Shown in pieces: positions 22,861-33,973 of a DNA stretch of 64,000 nt (position 1 is its first letter; every line of letters starts with the position of its first letter). This DNA comes from Closterium sp. NIES-65 (taxonomy: Eukaryota; Streptophyta; Zygnematophyceae; Desmidiales; Closteriaceae). Location of the stretch: positions 186,001 through 250,000 of the forward strand of contig CANXME010002104.1 in the NCBI GenBank assembly GCA_948144175.1, given 5' to 3'. The position numbers were made by a program, and so were the translations under genes. The notes beneath the pieces are model-generated. The model searched no databases, was not told the origin of the DNA, and saw only the letters and a program-made list of their open reading frames with translations.

Positions 22861-23059
22861 CGAATGTTGTTGCATATTCGGATGGCCATGTTCAAAACAA
22901 CCTACCATAGCAACTTCAGAATGGTTCGCGCGAACAGAAAAGTTCGGCGTCCGCGATGACGGCCGTGCCTGCCCACAAATGTTTAGGAAGCGCATGGATC
23001 CCTATAAGCGTAATGAAAAGCATCCAACGACCCAAATAATCATCTTTGGGTGGTTCATG
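22861..23059. repeat. 173-bp satellite, block 2
   Basis: A little more than one unit, flanked by two LTR elements. It begins with the CGAAT target duplication of the upstream element and ends with TCATG, the target duplication of the downstream one. Confidence 0.9.
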
Positions 23060-24708
23060 TGTCGAAATACTAGTACAATAGGTAATGAGAGAATAGGACG
23101 GCCTAGGCTTAGTAGCCTAGGCCAAGGAGGATCGAGTGAGTTGTGCCAAGGGAGGGTCGAGAGAAGTTGGGAATGAATGATGTGCACTATAGATTTGCAA
23201 TCACATATATGCAAGTGAACAAAGGTGCACCACCTAACACAGTTTGTAATAACTACACTAACTACAGCTACAGGCAGTTACAGATATAAACTCTGACACT
23301 CCCCCATAACTGCCTGCAGCAGGAGTTTGTGCAGAACACAACCTGCAGGGGTACACAAATAGCAGTAGCAGCAGGTAGGTAGGTAGGTAGTACAGCAGCA
23401 AAGGTACAGCAAGAAGTCCTGCTATCTCCTCACCCTCCCCCTCCCCCTCCCCCCCACACTGCTGCAGAAGCAGCAGAGGGGGGAAGAGAGGAGAGGTGGA
23501 GGGACGGCCGCTGGATGGTCTCACACCCGCCACCCCAGTGCCACTCCCCCAGCTCCCCCACACCCTCACACCCTCCCCCCAGCGGCAACTGCAGCAGCGG
23601 GAAAGAAAGGAGGAGGAGGAGGGGAAGGGAAGTTGATCTCACACCCGCCATCCCAATGCGACACCCCCAGCTCCCCCACACCCTCACACCCTCCCCCCAG
23701 CGGCAGCTGCAGCAGTGGGAAAGAAAGGAGGAGGAGGGGAAGGGAAGCATATTACCCATCACCCCAATACCCGCCACCCCCATACCCTCCCCCCCACGGC
23801 TGCAGGGAAACGAAGGAGGAGGGGGTGGGCGGGTGGAAAGCCGCAGAGCGGCTACAGTTGGTCGGCGCGGGTAGGTCAGGGGCGGCTGCAGGGAGTGCAG
23901 GAGCGAGGGCGACTGCACCAAGGGCAGGCGTCGGGTGGTGCAGGGGCGGCTGCAGCAAGTGCAGGCGCGAGTGAGACACCGCCGAGTGCGCCAGGGGCGG
24001 GTACGCGGCGGCTCAGGTAGGTAGTGCACCGTCGTACGCCACGGGGCGCACGACGGGCAGGGCACCGTCGCGTGCCACGGGGCGCACGACGGGCCGGGCA
24101 CCGTCGCGTGCCACGGGGCGCACGACGGGAAGGGCACCGTCGCGTGCCACGGGGCGCACGACGGGCAGGGCACCGTCGCGTGCCACGGGGCGCACGACGG
24201 GCAGGGCACCGTCGCGTGCCACGGGGCGCACGACGGGCAGGGCACCGTCGTGTGCCACGGGGCGCGCGACGGGCAGTTCAGGTAGGTAGATAGTTTAGGT
24301 CCCCGTCGCACGCCACGGGGCGCACGACGGGCAGGGTAGATGTCACTCGCCATCCGAGGGCGGGACATTAATGAAAATCGCCACGCGACCTAGGCGCGCG
24401 ACCGGAAAAGAACAGCAGCGGAAGCATACGGCGGGCCCATAGGCCAGGACGAAACTTGCTCTGATACCATGTCGAAATACTAGTACAATAGGTAATGAGA
24501 GAATAGGACGGCCTAGGCTTAGTAGCCTAGGCCAAGGAGGATCGAGTGAGTTGTGCCAAGGGAGGGTCGAGAGGAGTTGGGAATGAATGATGTGCACTAT
24601 AGATTTGCAATCACATATATGCAAGTGAACAAAGGTGCACCACCTAACACAGTTTGTAATAACTACACTAACTACAGCTACAGGCAGTTACAAATATAAA
24701 CTCTGACA
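23060..24708 (-). mobile_element. Small non-autonomous LTR element (family G relative, different LTR)
   Basis: Direct terminal repeats of 239 bp (23060-23298 and 24470-24708), target duplication TCATG. On the minus strand a canonical primer-binding site TGGTATCAGAGC follows the 5' LTR, and TTATGGGGGAG precedes the 3' LTR. The interior lacks recognisable gag/pol and includes a 36-bp GC-rich tandem repeat. The LTRs differ at only a few positions. Confidence 0.88.
24046..24280. repeat. 36-bp tandem array, about 6.5 copies, inside the LTR element
   Basis: The unit contains GTGCCACGGGGCGCACGACG and repeats every 36 bp. Because 36 is a multiple of 3, frames stay open on both strands (a 12-residue Arg/Gly-rich repeat on the plus strand), but there is no other sign of a gene. 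Confidence 0.9.
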
Positions 24709-25760
24709 TCATGTTCAAATACACAACTTCAGCTTGGTTCGCGCGCACAGAAAAGTTTGGCGCTCGCGATGACGGCCGTGCTTGCCCACAAATGCTAAGG
24801 AAGCGCATGGATCCCTATAAACGTAAGGAAAAGCATCCAACGAACCGAATTTTGTTGCATATTCGGGAGGCACATATTCAAATACACCTTCCCGAGCAAC
24901 TTCGGCTTGGTTTGCGCGCACAGAAGAGTTCGGCGCCAGCGATGACGGCCGTGCTTGCCCACAAACGCTAAGGAAGCGCATGGATCCCTATAAGCGTAAG
25001 GAAAAGCATCCAGCGCCCCAAATTTTGTTGCATATTCAGGTGGCCCATGATCAAATACACCTTCCGGAGCAACTTCGGCTTGGTTCGCGCGAACAGAAAA
25101 GTTCGGCACCAGCGATGACGGCCGTGCCTGCCCACAAATGCTAAGGAAGCGCATGGATCCCTATAAGCGTAGGGAAAAGCATCCAACGCCTCGAATTTTG
25201 TTGCATATTCGGGTGGCCCATGTTCAAATACATCTTCTAGAGCAACTTCAGCTTTGTTCGCGCGCACAGAAAAGTCCAGCGCTAGCGATGACGGCTGTGC
25301 TTGCCCACAAATGCTAAGGAAGCGCTTTAATCCCTATAAGCGTAAGGAAAAGCATCCAACGCCCCGAATTGTTTTGCATATTCGGGTGGCCCATGTTCAA
25401 ATACATCTTCCAGAGCAACTTCGGCTTGGTTTGCGGGCACTGAAAAGTTCGGCAACCGCGATGACGGCCGTTCCCGCCCACAAATGCTAAGGAAGCGAAT
25501 GGATCCCTATAAGCATAAGGAAAAGCATCCAATGACCCGAATATTGTTTCATATTCGGGTGGCCCATGTTCAAATACACCTTCCAGAGCAACTTCAGCTT
25601 GGTTCGGGTGCACAGAAAAGTTCGGTGCCCGCGATGACGGCCGTGCCTGCCGACAAATGCCAAGGAAGCGCATGGATCCCTATATGCGTAAGGAAAAGCA
25701 TCCAACGACCCGAATTTTGTTGCATATTCGGGTGGCCCATGTTCAAATACACCTTCCAGA
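24709..25760. repeat. 173-bp satellite, block 3 (about 6 units)
   Basis: The landmark TTTTGTTGCAT recurs at 24850, 25023 and 25196, and a variant at 25369, giving an exact 173-bp spacing. Each unit carries GTTCGCGCGCACAGAAAAG and GCGCATGGATCCCTATAAG. Confidence 0.95.
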
Positions 25761-26253
25761 TGTCAAAACTATAGGCAAGAATCAGAAACAAGAAAGAGGG
25801 TTTTCACTAGCACGCAATTGAATACATATAGCAAACCCTAATTCGGGTTGTACTCGCTATAGAGTACCCCACTGTGTCAGAATCCCAACCACTAGACCAT
25901 TGGGATAAAAGGGCTTGTTTGTGTAGCGGGTAAGTGCGCCCATAACCCCCCAGGCCAACGTGCCTGTAACCCTTCCCTAGGATCAATCGGGGATCACCAG
26001 TGGACCTCTGACACCCCCCCGCACTGGGATGCCCGAAGTGCACACACCGGGATTCGAACCCGAGACCTTCGCTCTAATACCATGTCAGAATCCCAACCAC
26101 TAGACCATTGGGATAAAAGGGCTTATTAAGTAGCGGGTCAGTGCGCCCATAACCCCCCAGGCCAACGTGCCTGTAACCCTTCCCTAGGATCAATCGGGGA
26201 TCACCAGTGGACCTCTGACACACTGCAGGCTAGACAAACATCACATTCTGACA
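25761..26253 (-). mobile_element. Solo LTR (142 bp) interrupted by a nested miniature LTR element
   Basis: The LTR pieces 25761-25874 and 26226-26253 together make 142 bp, the same length as, and similar to, the LTRs of the element at 27309. The 5-bp duplication CCAGA flanks it in the satellite. A miniature element sits within it at 25875-26220. Confidence 0.85.
25875..26220 (-). mobile_element. Miniature LTR element (SMART/TRIM type), 346 bp
   Basis: Two near-identical LTRs of 139 and 138 bp (25875-26013 and 26083-26220) flank only 69 bp of interior. On the minus strand the interior is essentially a primer-binding site (TGGTATTAGAGC) extending into GGTTCGAATCCC, then a G-rich tract before the 3' LTR. 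The target duplication CACTG lies on both sides. No coding capacity; mobilisation would need a partner element. Confidence 0.87.
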
Positions 26254-27273
26254 CCAGAGCAACTTCAGCTTGGTTCGCGCGCCCAGAAAAGTTCGGCGCC
26301 AGCGATGGCGGCCGTGCTTGCCGAGAAATGCCAAGGAAGCGCACGGATCCATATACGCGTAAGGAAAAACATCCAACGACCTGAATTTTGTTGCATATTC
26401 GGGTGCCCCATGTTCAAATACACCTTCTAGAGCAACTTCAGCTTGGTTCGCGCGCACAGAAAAGTCGGCGCCAGCGGCCCACAAATGCCAAGGAGGAGCA
26501 TGGATCCCTATAAGCGTAAAGAAAAGCATCCAACGACTCGAATTTTGTTGCATATTCGGATGCCCTATGTTCAAATACACCTTCCAGAGCAACTTCAGCT
26601 TGGTTCGCGCGCACAGAAAAGTTCGGCGCTAGCGATGGCGGCCATGCCTGCCCACGAATGCTAAGGAAGCGCATGGATCCCTATAAGCGTAAAGAAAATC
26701 ATCCAACGACCCGAATGTTTTTGCATATTCGGGTGCCCCATATTCAAATACACCTTCCAGAGCAACTTCAGCTTGGTTCGCGCGCACAGAAAAGTTCGGC
26801 GCCAGCAATGGCGGCCGTGCCTGCCCCAAATGCTAAGGAAGCGTATGGATCCCTATAAGCGTAAAGAAAAGCATCCAACGACCCGAATTTTGTTGCACAT
26901 TAAAGTGCCCCATGTTCAAATACACCTTCCAGAGCAACTTCAGCTTGGTTCGCGCGCACAGAAAAGTTCGGCGCCAGCGATGGCGGCCGGGCCTGCCCCA
27001 AATGCTAAGGAAGCGCATGGATCCCTATAAGCGTAAGGAAAAGCATCCAACGACCCGAATTTTGTTGCACATTCGGGTGGCGTAAAGAAAAGCATCCAAC
27101 GACCCGAATTTTGTTGCACATTCGGGTGGCCCATGTTCAAATACACCTTTCAGAGCAACTTCAGCTTGGTTCGCGCGCACAGAAAAGTTCGGCGCCAGCG
27201 ATGGCGGCCGTGCCTGCCCACAAATGCTAAGGAAGCGCACGGATCTCTGTAAGCGTAAAGAAAAGCATCCAAC
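26254..27273. repeat. 173-bp satellite, block 4 (about 6 units)
   Basis: This continues block 3 after the solo LTR. Units match GCATGGATCCCTATAAGCG and CAACTTCAGCTTGGTTCGCG. A local partial duplication is visible near 27050-27130. The array ends where a copia LTR begins at 27274. Confidence 0.95.
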
Positions 27274-29616
27274 TGTGAAGAAACAGGAATGAATGAACTA
27301 GAACAAGGTGTCAGAATGTTATTATCTAGCCTGTAGTGGGGTGCTCTATAGCAAGTACAACCCAGTTAGGGTTTGCTATATGTATCCCAACTGCTGCTAG
27401 TGAAACCCCTCTTTCGTCATTCTTCTTTTGCACTCTTGTTCATTTTGACATGCTTTCAGAGCAGGTCGACCCTGGGTCGATCCTGTGGGTGGGCCCGCCA
27501 CCTAACTGCTTCCGCTGCTGCTCTACTTCTCACGCGCCTCGGGCGCGCGACATCTTCTTCCTGCCGCCGTGCGCTCGGGGCGCGCGGCGGTTTTCTGCTG
27601 TGGGGACCCGCGCACAGCCCCCGCCCGTCTCGTCGCGTCGCCCTGCAGGCCGCGCGCGCCCCCCCTCCCATCAATCTCAGCGCCCTGGGGAGCAACATGC
27701 GCCCCCTGCCCGTCCGTCGCGGCGCCCGGGGGAGTAGCGCGCGGCCCCCCCTTCCGTCCGTCGCGGCGCCCTGGGGAGCTGCGCGCGCCCCTCGCCCGTC
27801 TGTCGTGGCGCCCTGGGGAACCGCGCGCGCCCCCCCGCCCGTCCGTTTCGACGCCCTGAGGAGGAGCGCGCGGCCCCCCCTCCTGTCCCCCTCCTCCCCC
27901 CCCCCCCCCCCGTGCTGCCCATTCCTCCCGTGCCGCCGTGCGTTCCGCGGTGGTGGGGGGTGTGGGGTGGCAAGCATAGGGGTGCGCGGTGTGGGTGTTC
28001 CCCTCCTCCTTGTTCGTTTCCCACTTCTGCAGCTGCTGCTGAGGGGGGTGGAGGTGTGGGAGCTGCGGGGAGTGGAGTTGTGGGGATGACGTGGGAGAGC
28101 GCTAGGGGTGCAGCTGGGGGTGTGTGGAAAGGAGGTGGGACTGTTTGGGGAGGCTGAGAGGAGGCCGTCGTCGTGTCGTGCGCAGCGCCTGTAGTCCGGA
28201 GCCGTCGCGCTCTCTGTAGCCCAGAGAGCCTTGCTGTGCCAGTCGCCTGTGGGTCCGTTGCTCCTGCCACTCGTCGTAGCCGCGGAGCCATATACTCCTG
28301 TAGTCCGGTGCCCTCGTGCGCTCGGTAGCCACTACCAGTCCTCCTGTTGCCCGTGTGTCTGCAGCTTCAGCCGTCGTCTCCCATCTTCTCTCCCTTCACA
28401 ATTCCTCCTCCTCACTTGCCCTCTGTGATCGCCTCTAGCTTTGCTTATAATTGTGAACTATTACTATGCCTGCTTATTGTGTTGATTACACCCCACTTTG
28501 GCTATGGGGGTGTGTCGGAATGTTATTATCTAGCCTGTAGTGGGGTGCTCTATAGCAAGTACAACCCAGTTAGGGTTTGCTATATGTATCCCAACTGCTG
28601 CTAGTGAAACCCCTCTTTCGTCATTCTTCTTTTGCACTCTTGTTCATTTTGACACAAGGTTGGGTACAAGTAGGAAACTCTAGGAAACTGTACCCCTTAG
28701 TGTCTACCCCACTATAGCCTAGACAAGCTATGGGATAAATGTTTGACACACCCCCATAGGCAAAGTGGGGGAGAACAAGAGGTCACAAGACCAGTCAAGC
28801 AAAGCACAGCAAGCTCAGGGTGGATCAAAACGTCACCACACATTCCGAGCACAAGTTCAGAGGCCACAATGCCAATTCACATGCAAGATTTTATATATAA
28901 GTAAACATGCAGGTGCAGGTATATATAGATCACAGTACAAAGCAAAGTCAAGAGGTAAGCAAGTGAGGCCAGGTAGGTGGATCACAGGATTATATATAAA
29001 GGTAAACATGCAGGTGCAGGTAAATACAGATCACAGTACAAAGCATAGTACAAAAGCGCTGATGATCACAAGGCTGAAGTGCCTTGGTGAAGATATCAGC
29101 ACTGTTGGCCCGAGATGCCACGTAAGCAAGGCGCAGCTGACCACGCTGCTGCAGCTCACGAGCAAGGAAGTACCGAAGAGCAATGTGCTTCGTTCTGTGC
29201 TCCAGTCTATGCTCCCGACACAAGGCCAGCATGGCCTTGTTGTCTATGTACAGAACTGGAGGAGAACGAGGCGGCTCTTCCAGATTAGTCAGCATGTAGG
29301 TGAGCCAGCGTAACTCCTGTGCAGCCATGACCCCAGCGTAGATCTCAGCCTCACAGCTAGAGCTGAGAACAGAAGACGAGCGGGTAGACCGCCACGAAAC
29401 AGAGCCGAAACCAAGGCTGAAGGTGTAACCCTGTGACGACCGCTGCATAGCCAAGTCGTCAACCCAAGACGCGTCTGCGTGACAAGTGAGGACCACTGGA
29501 CTCCGCCCTCCAAGCACTAGCACCATGCCCAACGTACTGCACAAGTAGCGCAACACCCTCTTCGCTGCAGCCATGTGCTCTGGTCGGTGTCTCCTAGGAG
29601 CAACATAGCGTGCCAA
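27274..29616 (-). mobile_element. Ty1-copia fragment (3' part: reverse transcriptase end, RNase H, LTR), family A
   Basis: Fossil of the same family as the full-length copia at 52886-60391. The minus-strand LTR runs from 27274 to 28748 once the nested small LTR element (27309-28654) is discounted. It is followed by a polypurine-type tract and about 0.9 kb of interior encoding the end of the reverse transcriptase and RNase H (motif DNKA...HRLEHRTKHIALRY). The 5' half is absent: homology stops near 29616 against an oppositely oriented copia. The fragment is broken and older than its nested insertion. Confidence 0.85.
27309..28654 (+). mobile_element. Small non-autonomous LTR element (family G, copy 2), nested in a copia LTR
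   Basis: Terminal repeats of 142 bp (27309-27450 and 28513-28654) differ only slightly. Target duplication CAAGG (27304-27308, 28655-28659). After the 5' LTR comes a primer-site-like TGCTTTCAGAGCAGG; before the 3' LTR comes TATGGGGGTG. The interior is GC-rich with repeated GGCGCCCTGGGGA-like motifs and no polymerase domain. Its 3' interior shares segments such as CCTGTAGTCCGG with 34815-34940. Confidence 0.88.
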
Positions 29617-32600
29617 GACCCGCTTCGTGTGGGCGAGGCTGGTCGCCAAGAAGTCGGGTGTGCTGCTGGAATTCCAAAAGTGGCTGGTATTGGTGGAAAG
29701 GCAGATGAAGAAGTCGGTGCTGATGCTTCGTTTCGACCGAGGAGGGGAGTTCCTCGGGAAGAAGTTCACCGACTTCGTGGATGGCAAAGGGATCGTCCAC
29801 GACCTGACCTGCCTATACACCCCGCAACAAAACGGCATGGCAGAGCGGGAGATGAGGACGGTTGTGGAGTCGGTGCGGACGATGCTGCTGCACATGGGCG
29901 TGCAGCACCACTGGTGGCACCTCGCTCTGCGGCAGGCCATCTGGGTCCGCAACTGCCTTGAGAGGTCGACTCTGCCACGGGGGACGATGGCGTACCAGCT
30001 GCTCTCCGAGACGAAGCCCGACTTGTTGCTGGCCCGGGTGTGGGGCTGCATGGCGCAGTTCCTTGTCCCCAAGCAGCAGCGTGGTGGAAAGCTGAAGCTG
30101 AAGGCCAGGTGGGGCCTTCACCTCGGCGTGTCGGGGGAGAGCAAAGGCTGGGAGCTCCTTGATGTCGCCGACAACCAGGTGGTCACCACATCGGACGTGA
30201 TGTTTTACGAGGACTAGTCGCTGGAAGTGTGGAAGTCGGAGCACAGGTCGGTGTCAGGACGGTCGCCGACCACGCTGCCGACCGACACCTCGACGGCGAC
30301 GCTGCCTCTGCTCACCGAGGTCGGTGAGCTTGCTGCTGAGGACGTCGAGGACGTCCGTCCTCCCCCCTCCCCCCTCTGCGCGGGCTGACCACGATGTCGG
30401 CCTCCGGCGATGAGGGGAGTAGTAAAACGTCGCCTTCGGCGCCGGCCAAGAGCATCGCCGGTGGCCGACGTAAGGAGCAGCAAGTCGACGTGGGAGTGCA
30501 GTCAACGTTGCTAGGGGAGGAGCAGGTCGAGGAGAAGCAGCTGACAGGGAAGCAGCTAGCAGTGAAGCCGACCACGGAGCAGTCGGCAACCGGGCAGTCG
30601 GCAGGGGAGCCGACCACAGGGGAGAAGTCGGCCAGGAAGTCGACTGAGCTGCAGCAGGACGACGAGGGGGAGGACGCCGAGGAGTCCACCAAGAGTGACG
30701 TGGTGGAAGTTCCGCCTGAACCCCGGAAGTCAGGACGACTTCGGAGGCCACCCGACTTCTTCGTCCCCGCTGCCTTCACCACGGTGTACAACGTGGACGA
30801 CGACGGCCTGGCGTATGACGATGCCGAGGAGGATGAGGAGTTTCCGGAGCTCGACTCCGACATGCATGCCGACCCCGAGCACCGCTGGGACATCTCGACC
30901 ATGACGGTGAAGGAGGCGTTGGCGAGCTGGAAGGGCCCGGCGGTGAAGGCCGCCATGGAGGAGGAGATCAGCAGCCTCATCAACATGGGGACTTGGGAGC
31001 TGGTCGAGTGCCCGCCGGGAGTGAACATCATGAAGAACCGGTGGGTGCTGACGACGAAGTACCACGTCGACGACACCGTCGAGCGCGAGAAGGCGAGGCT
31101 GGTCGTGAAAGGCTTCACTCAGGTGTACGGCGCAGACTACGACGAGACGTTTGCGCCGGTGGGCAGCTACGTCATGCTGAGGATCTTCCTCAGCATCGTC
31201 GCCGTCCTCAACCTCAACCTGATGCAGCACGACATGAAGAACGCCTTCCTGCAGAGCAAGCTCGACAGGGTGCTCTACATGTCCCAGCCGGACTACTTCA
31301 ATGACGGAGCCGGCCGGGTGTGCAAGCTGCTGAAGAGCCTGTACCGCCTGAAGCAGTCACCGCTGCTGTGGTACTTAGCGCTCAACGTCGTACTGGTCGG
31401 CGCCGAGTGGAAGAAGAGCCAGGTCGACGAGGATCTGTACTTCAAGGTCAGCGATGACGGAGTGGCCTGCTGGGTGCTGGTCTACGTCGACGACCTGCTC
31501 GCCGACAGCAGCAGCACCGAGATGATGAAGGAGCTAAAGGGACTGCTGGAGTCCGCCTTCGAGCTATGTGAGATCTCGCCGGTGCAGAAGTACCTCGGGC
31601 TGGAGATCGTCCGCGACAGGTCGGCGGGGAAGCTGTAGCTGCACCAACAGGGCTACGCCGACAAGCTGCGTAGGCGCTTCGTCGACGAGGAGCAGACCAA
31701 GCGCACCCCGAAGACGCCGGTCTCGGTCGATGCCTACGCCGACCTCACCTTCGACGACGAGGAGGCACAGGAGCGACAGGAGGAGTACCGGCAGAAGGTC
31801 GGCTCGCTGCAGTTCGCGGCGATGACGACGAGACCGGACATCGCCTTTGCCTGCAGCAAGCTGGGGAGCGGCCTCATGGTGAGGAGCGACCAGCACTGGC
31901 GCGAGGTCGACCGCTGTCTCGCCTACCTCACCAACACGCGTGACACCGCCCTGGAGTTCGGCGGTGGACCTGAGTCGTTGGAGCTGGTCGGCTATGTGGA
32001 CGCTAACGACGCCGGTGACAAGCAGAACAGGACGAGCACGGGAGGCTACGTGTTCGTCTACGGAGGGGCCGCACTCTCGTGGTCGAGCCAGCGCATCAAG
32101 TGCGCGACGATGTCGTCGACCGAGTCGGCGTACGTGGCGGCCACCGAAGCCGGCAAGGAGGGACGCCGACTTCGCTTCCTCCTCGCCGAGTTCACGCAGC
32201 TGGATGCCGGGAAGCCGACCGTCCTCCGGGTGGACAACAAGTCAGCCATCACGGTCGCCAAGGGCATGGGGTTGACGGGCAACCTCAAGCACATGGAGCG
32301 GCGACAGGCCTGGCTGCAGCACAGGATGAAGCGTGGGAAGTTTTCACTGAAGTACATCCCGACCGCTAACCAGCCGGCTGACTTCCTGACGAAGGGGCTG
32401 CACTATCCGGCCTTCAACCGGTGCTCCGTTGCCATTAGCCAGGTGCGCTTGGTCGACGTGGGCGACGGGGACAACGACATGCAGCAGTAGGTGCTATGCC
32501 CTCCTGCATGGCTGGTGCGGTGACCGATGTGCTGTGTGTTAGGTGCACGCCGACGAGCTATTTTCCGAGCAGTGATGCCGTGGGGTCTAGGGGCCCAAGC

Positions 32601-32736
32601 GTGAACGCGGCAGGGGAGTGTCAACGGGAGTTGTTGTTGGCCCCGTCCTCGCTTGGGCGGAGCCGACTTTGTGGTTGGGTGTACGTGAGGTACAGCTGAC
32701 TTGCAGTAGTGGGCGACGCCGACTTGGGCGAAGGGC
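29617..32736 (+). mobile_element. Ty1-copia fragment (integrase, reverse transcriptase, RNase H, start of 3' LTR), family B
   Basis: Fossil, truncated at its 5' end within the integrase. In order: integrase core (DRGGEF, then TPQQNGMAER) at about 29640-30215; reverse transcriptase with a chromodomain-free acidic linker at about 30394-31640 (LVYVDDLLADS); RNase H at about 31820-32490 (STGGYVF, DNKSAI); a purine tract (GGCAGGGGAG); then LTR start TGTCAACGGGAG at 32619. The LTR is cut short by the 31-bp array. Its sequence is clearly different from family A. It carries several breaks and looks inactive. Confidence 0.85.
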
Positions 32737-33973
32737 CTAGCATTTGCAAAATTGCAAGAACAAGGGCCTAGCGTGTGCAAAATTGCAAGAACAAGGTCCT
32801 AGCGTGTGCAAAATTGCAAGAACAAGGGCCTAGCGTGTGCAAAATTGCAAGAACAAGGGCCTAGCGTGTGCGAAATTGCAAGAACAAGGGCCTAGCGTGT
32901 GCAAAATCTCAAGCACAAGGGCGTAGCGTGTGCATATTTGCAAGAACACGGGCCTAGCGTGTGCAAAATAGCAAGAACAAGGACCTAGCGTGCGCAAAAT
33001 TGCAAGAACAAGGGCCTAGCGTGTGCAAAATTGCAAGAACAAGGGCCTAGCGTGTGCAAAATTACAAGAACAAGAGCCTACGGTGTGCAAAATTTCAAGA
33101 ACAAGGGCCTTGCGAGTGCAAAATTTCAAGAACAAGGGCCTGGCGTGTGCAAAATTTCAAGAACAAGGGCCTAGCGTGTGAAAAATAGCAAGAACAAGGG
33201 CCTGGCGTGTGCAAAATTGCAAGAACAAGGGTCTAGCGTGTGCAAAATAGCAAGAACAAGGGCCTAGCGTGTGCAAAATTGCAAGAACAAGGGCCTAGGG
33301 TGTGCAAAACTGCAAGAACAAGGCCATAGCGTGTGCAAAATAGTAAGAACAAGGGCCTAGCGTGTGCGAAATTACAAGGGCCTAGCGTGTGCAAAATTGC
33401 AAGAACAAGGGCCTAGCCTGTGCAAAATTGCAAGAACAAGGGCCTAGCGTGTGCCAAATTGCAAGAACAAGGGCCTAGCGTGTGCAAAATTGCAAGAACA
33501 AGGGTCTGAGAGCAAAATAGCAAGAACAAGGGCCTAGCGTGTGCAAAATCTCAAGAACAAGGGCCTAGCGTGTGCAAAATTGCAAGAACAAGGGCCTAGC
33601 GTGTGCACAATATCAAGAACAAGGGCCTAGCGAGAGCAAAATAGCAAGAAAAAGGGACTAGCATGTGCAAAATTGCAAGAACAAGGGCCTAGCATGTGCA
33701 AAATTGCAAGAACAAGGGCCTACCGTGTGCAAAATTGCAAGAATAAGCGCCTAGCGTGAGCAAAATTGCAAAAACAAGGGCATAGCGTGTGCAAAATAGC
33801 AAGAACAAGGGCCTAGCATGTGCAAAATTGCAAGAATAAGGGCCTAGCGTGTGAAAATTTTCAAGAACAAGGGCCTAGCGAGTGCAAAATAGCAAGAACA
33901 AGAGCCTAGCGTGTGCAAAATCACAAGAACAAGGGCCTAGCGTGTGCAAAATTGCAAGAACAAGGGCCTAGCG
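32730..33973. repeat. 31-bp tandem array, about 40 copies
   Basis: The unit (CAAGGGCCTAGCGTGTGCAA then AATTGCAAGAA) repeats head to tail with scattered substitutions and a few short copies. It begins at the truncated copia LTR and ends where a GC-rich small-LTR-element interior begins. No spacers of differing sequence exist, so it is a plain minisatellite. Confidence 0.97.

Noticed and set aside
26041-26115. tRNA gene suggested by GGTTCGAATCCC on the minus strand
   Set aside because: The motif is the extended primer-binding region of the miniature LTR element, and a full cloverleaf with a sensible anticodon does not form.
32730-33973. CRISPR-like array
   Set aside because: Units are head-to-tail 31-bp repeats without unique spacers, in a eukaryotic context next to retroelements.
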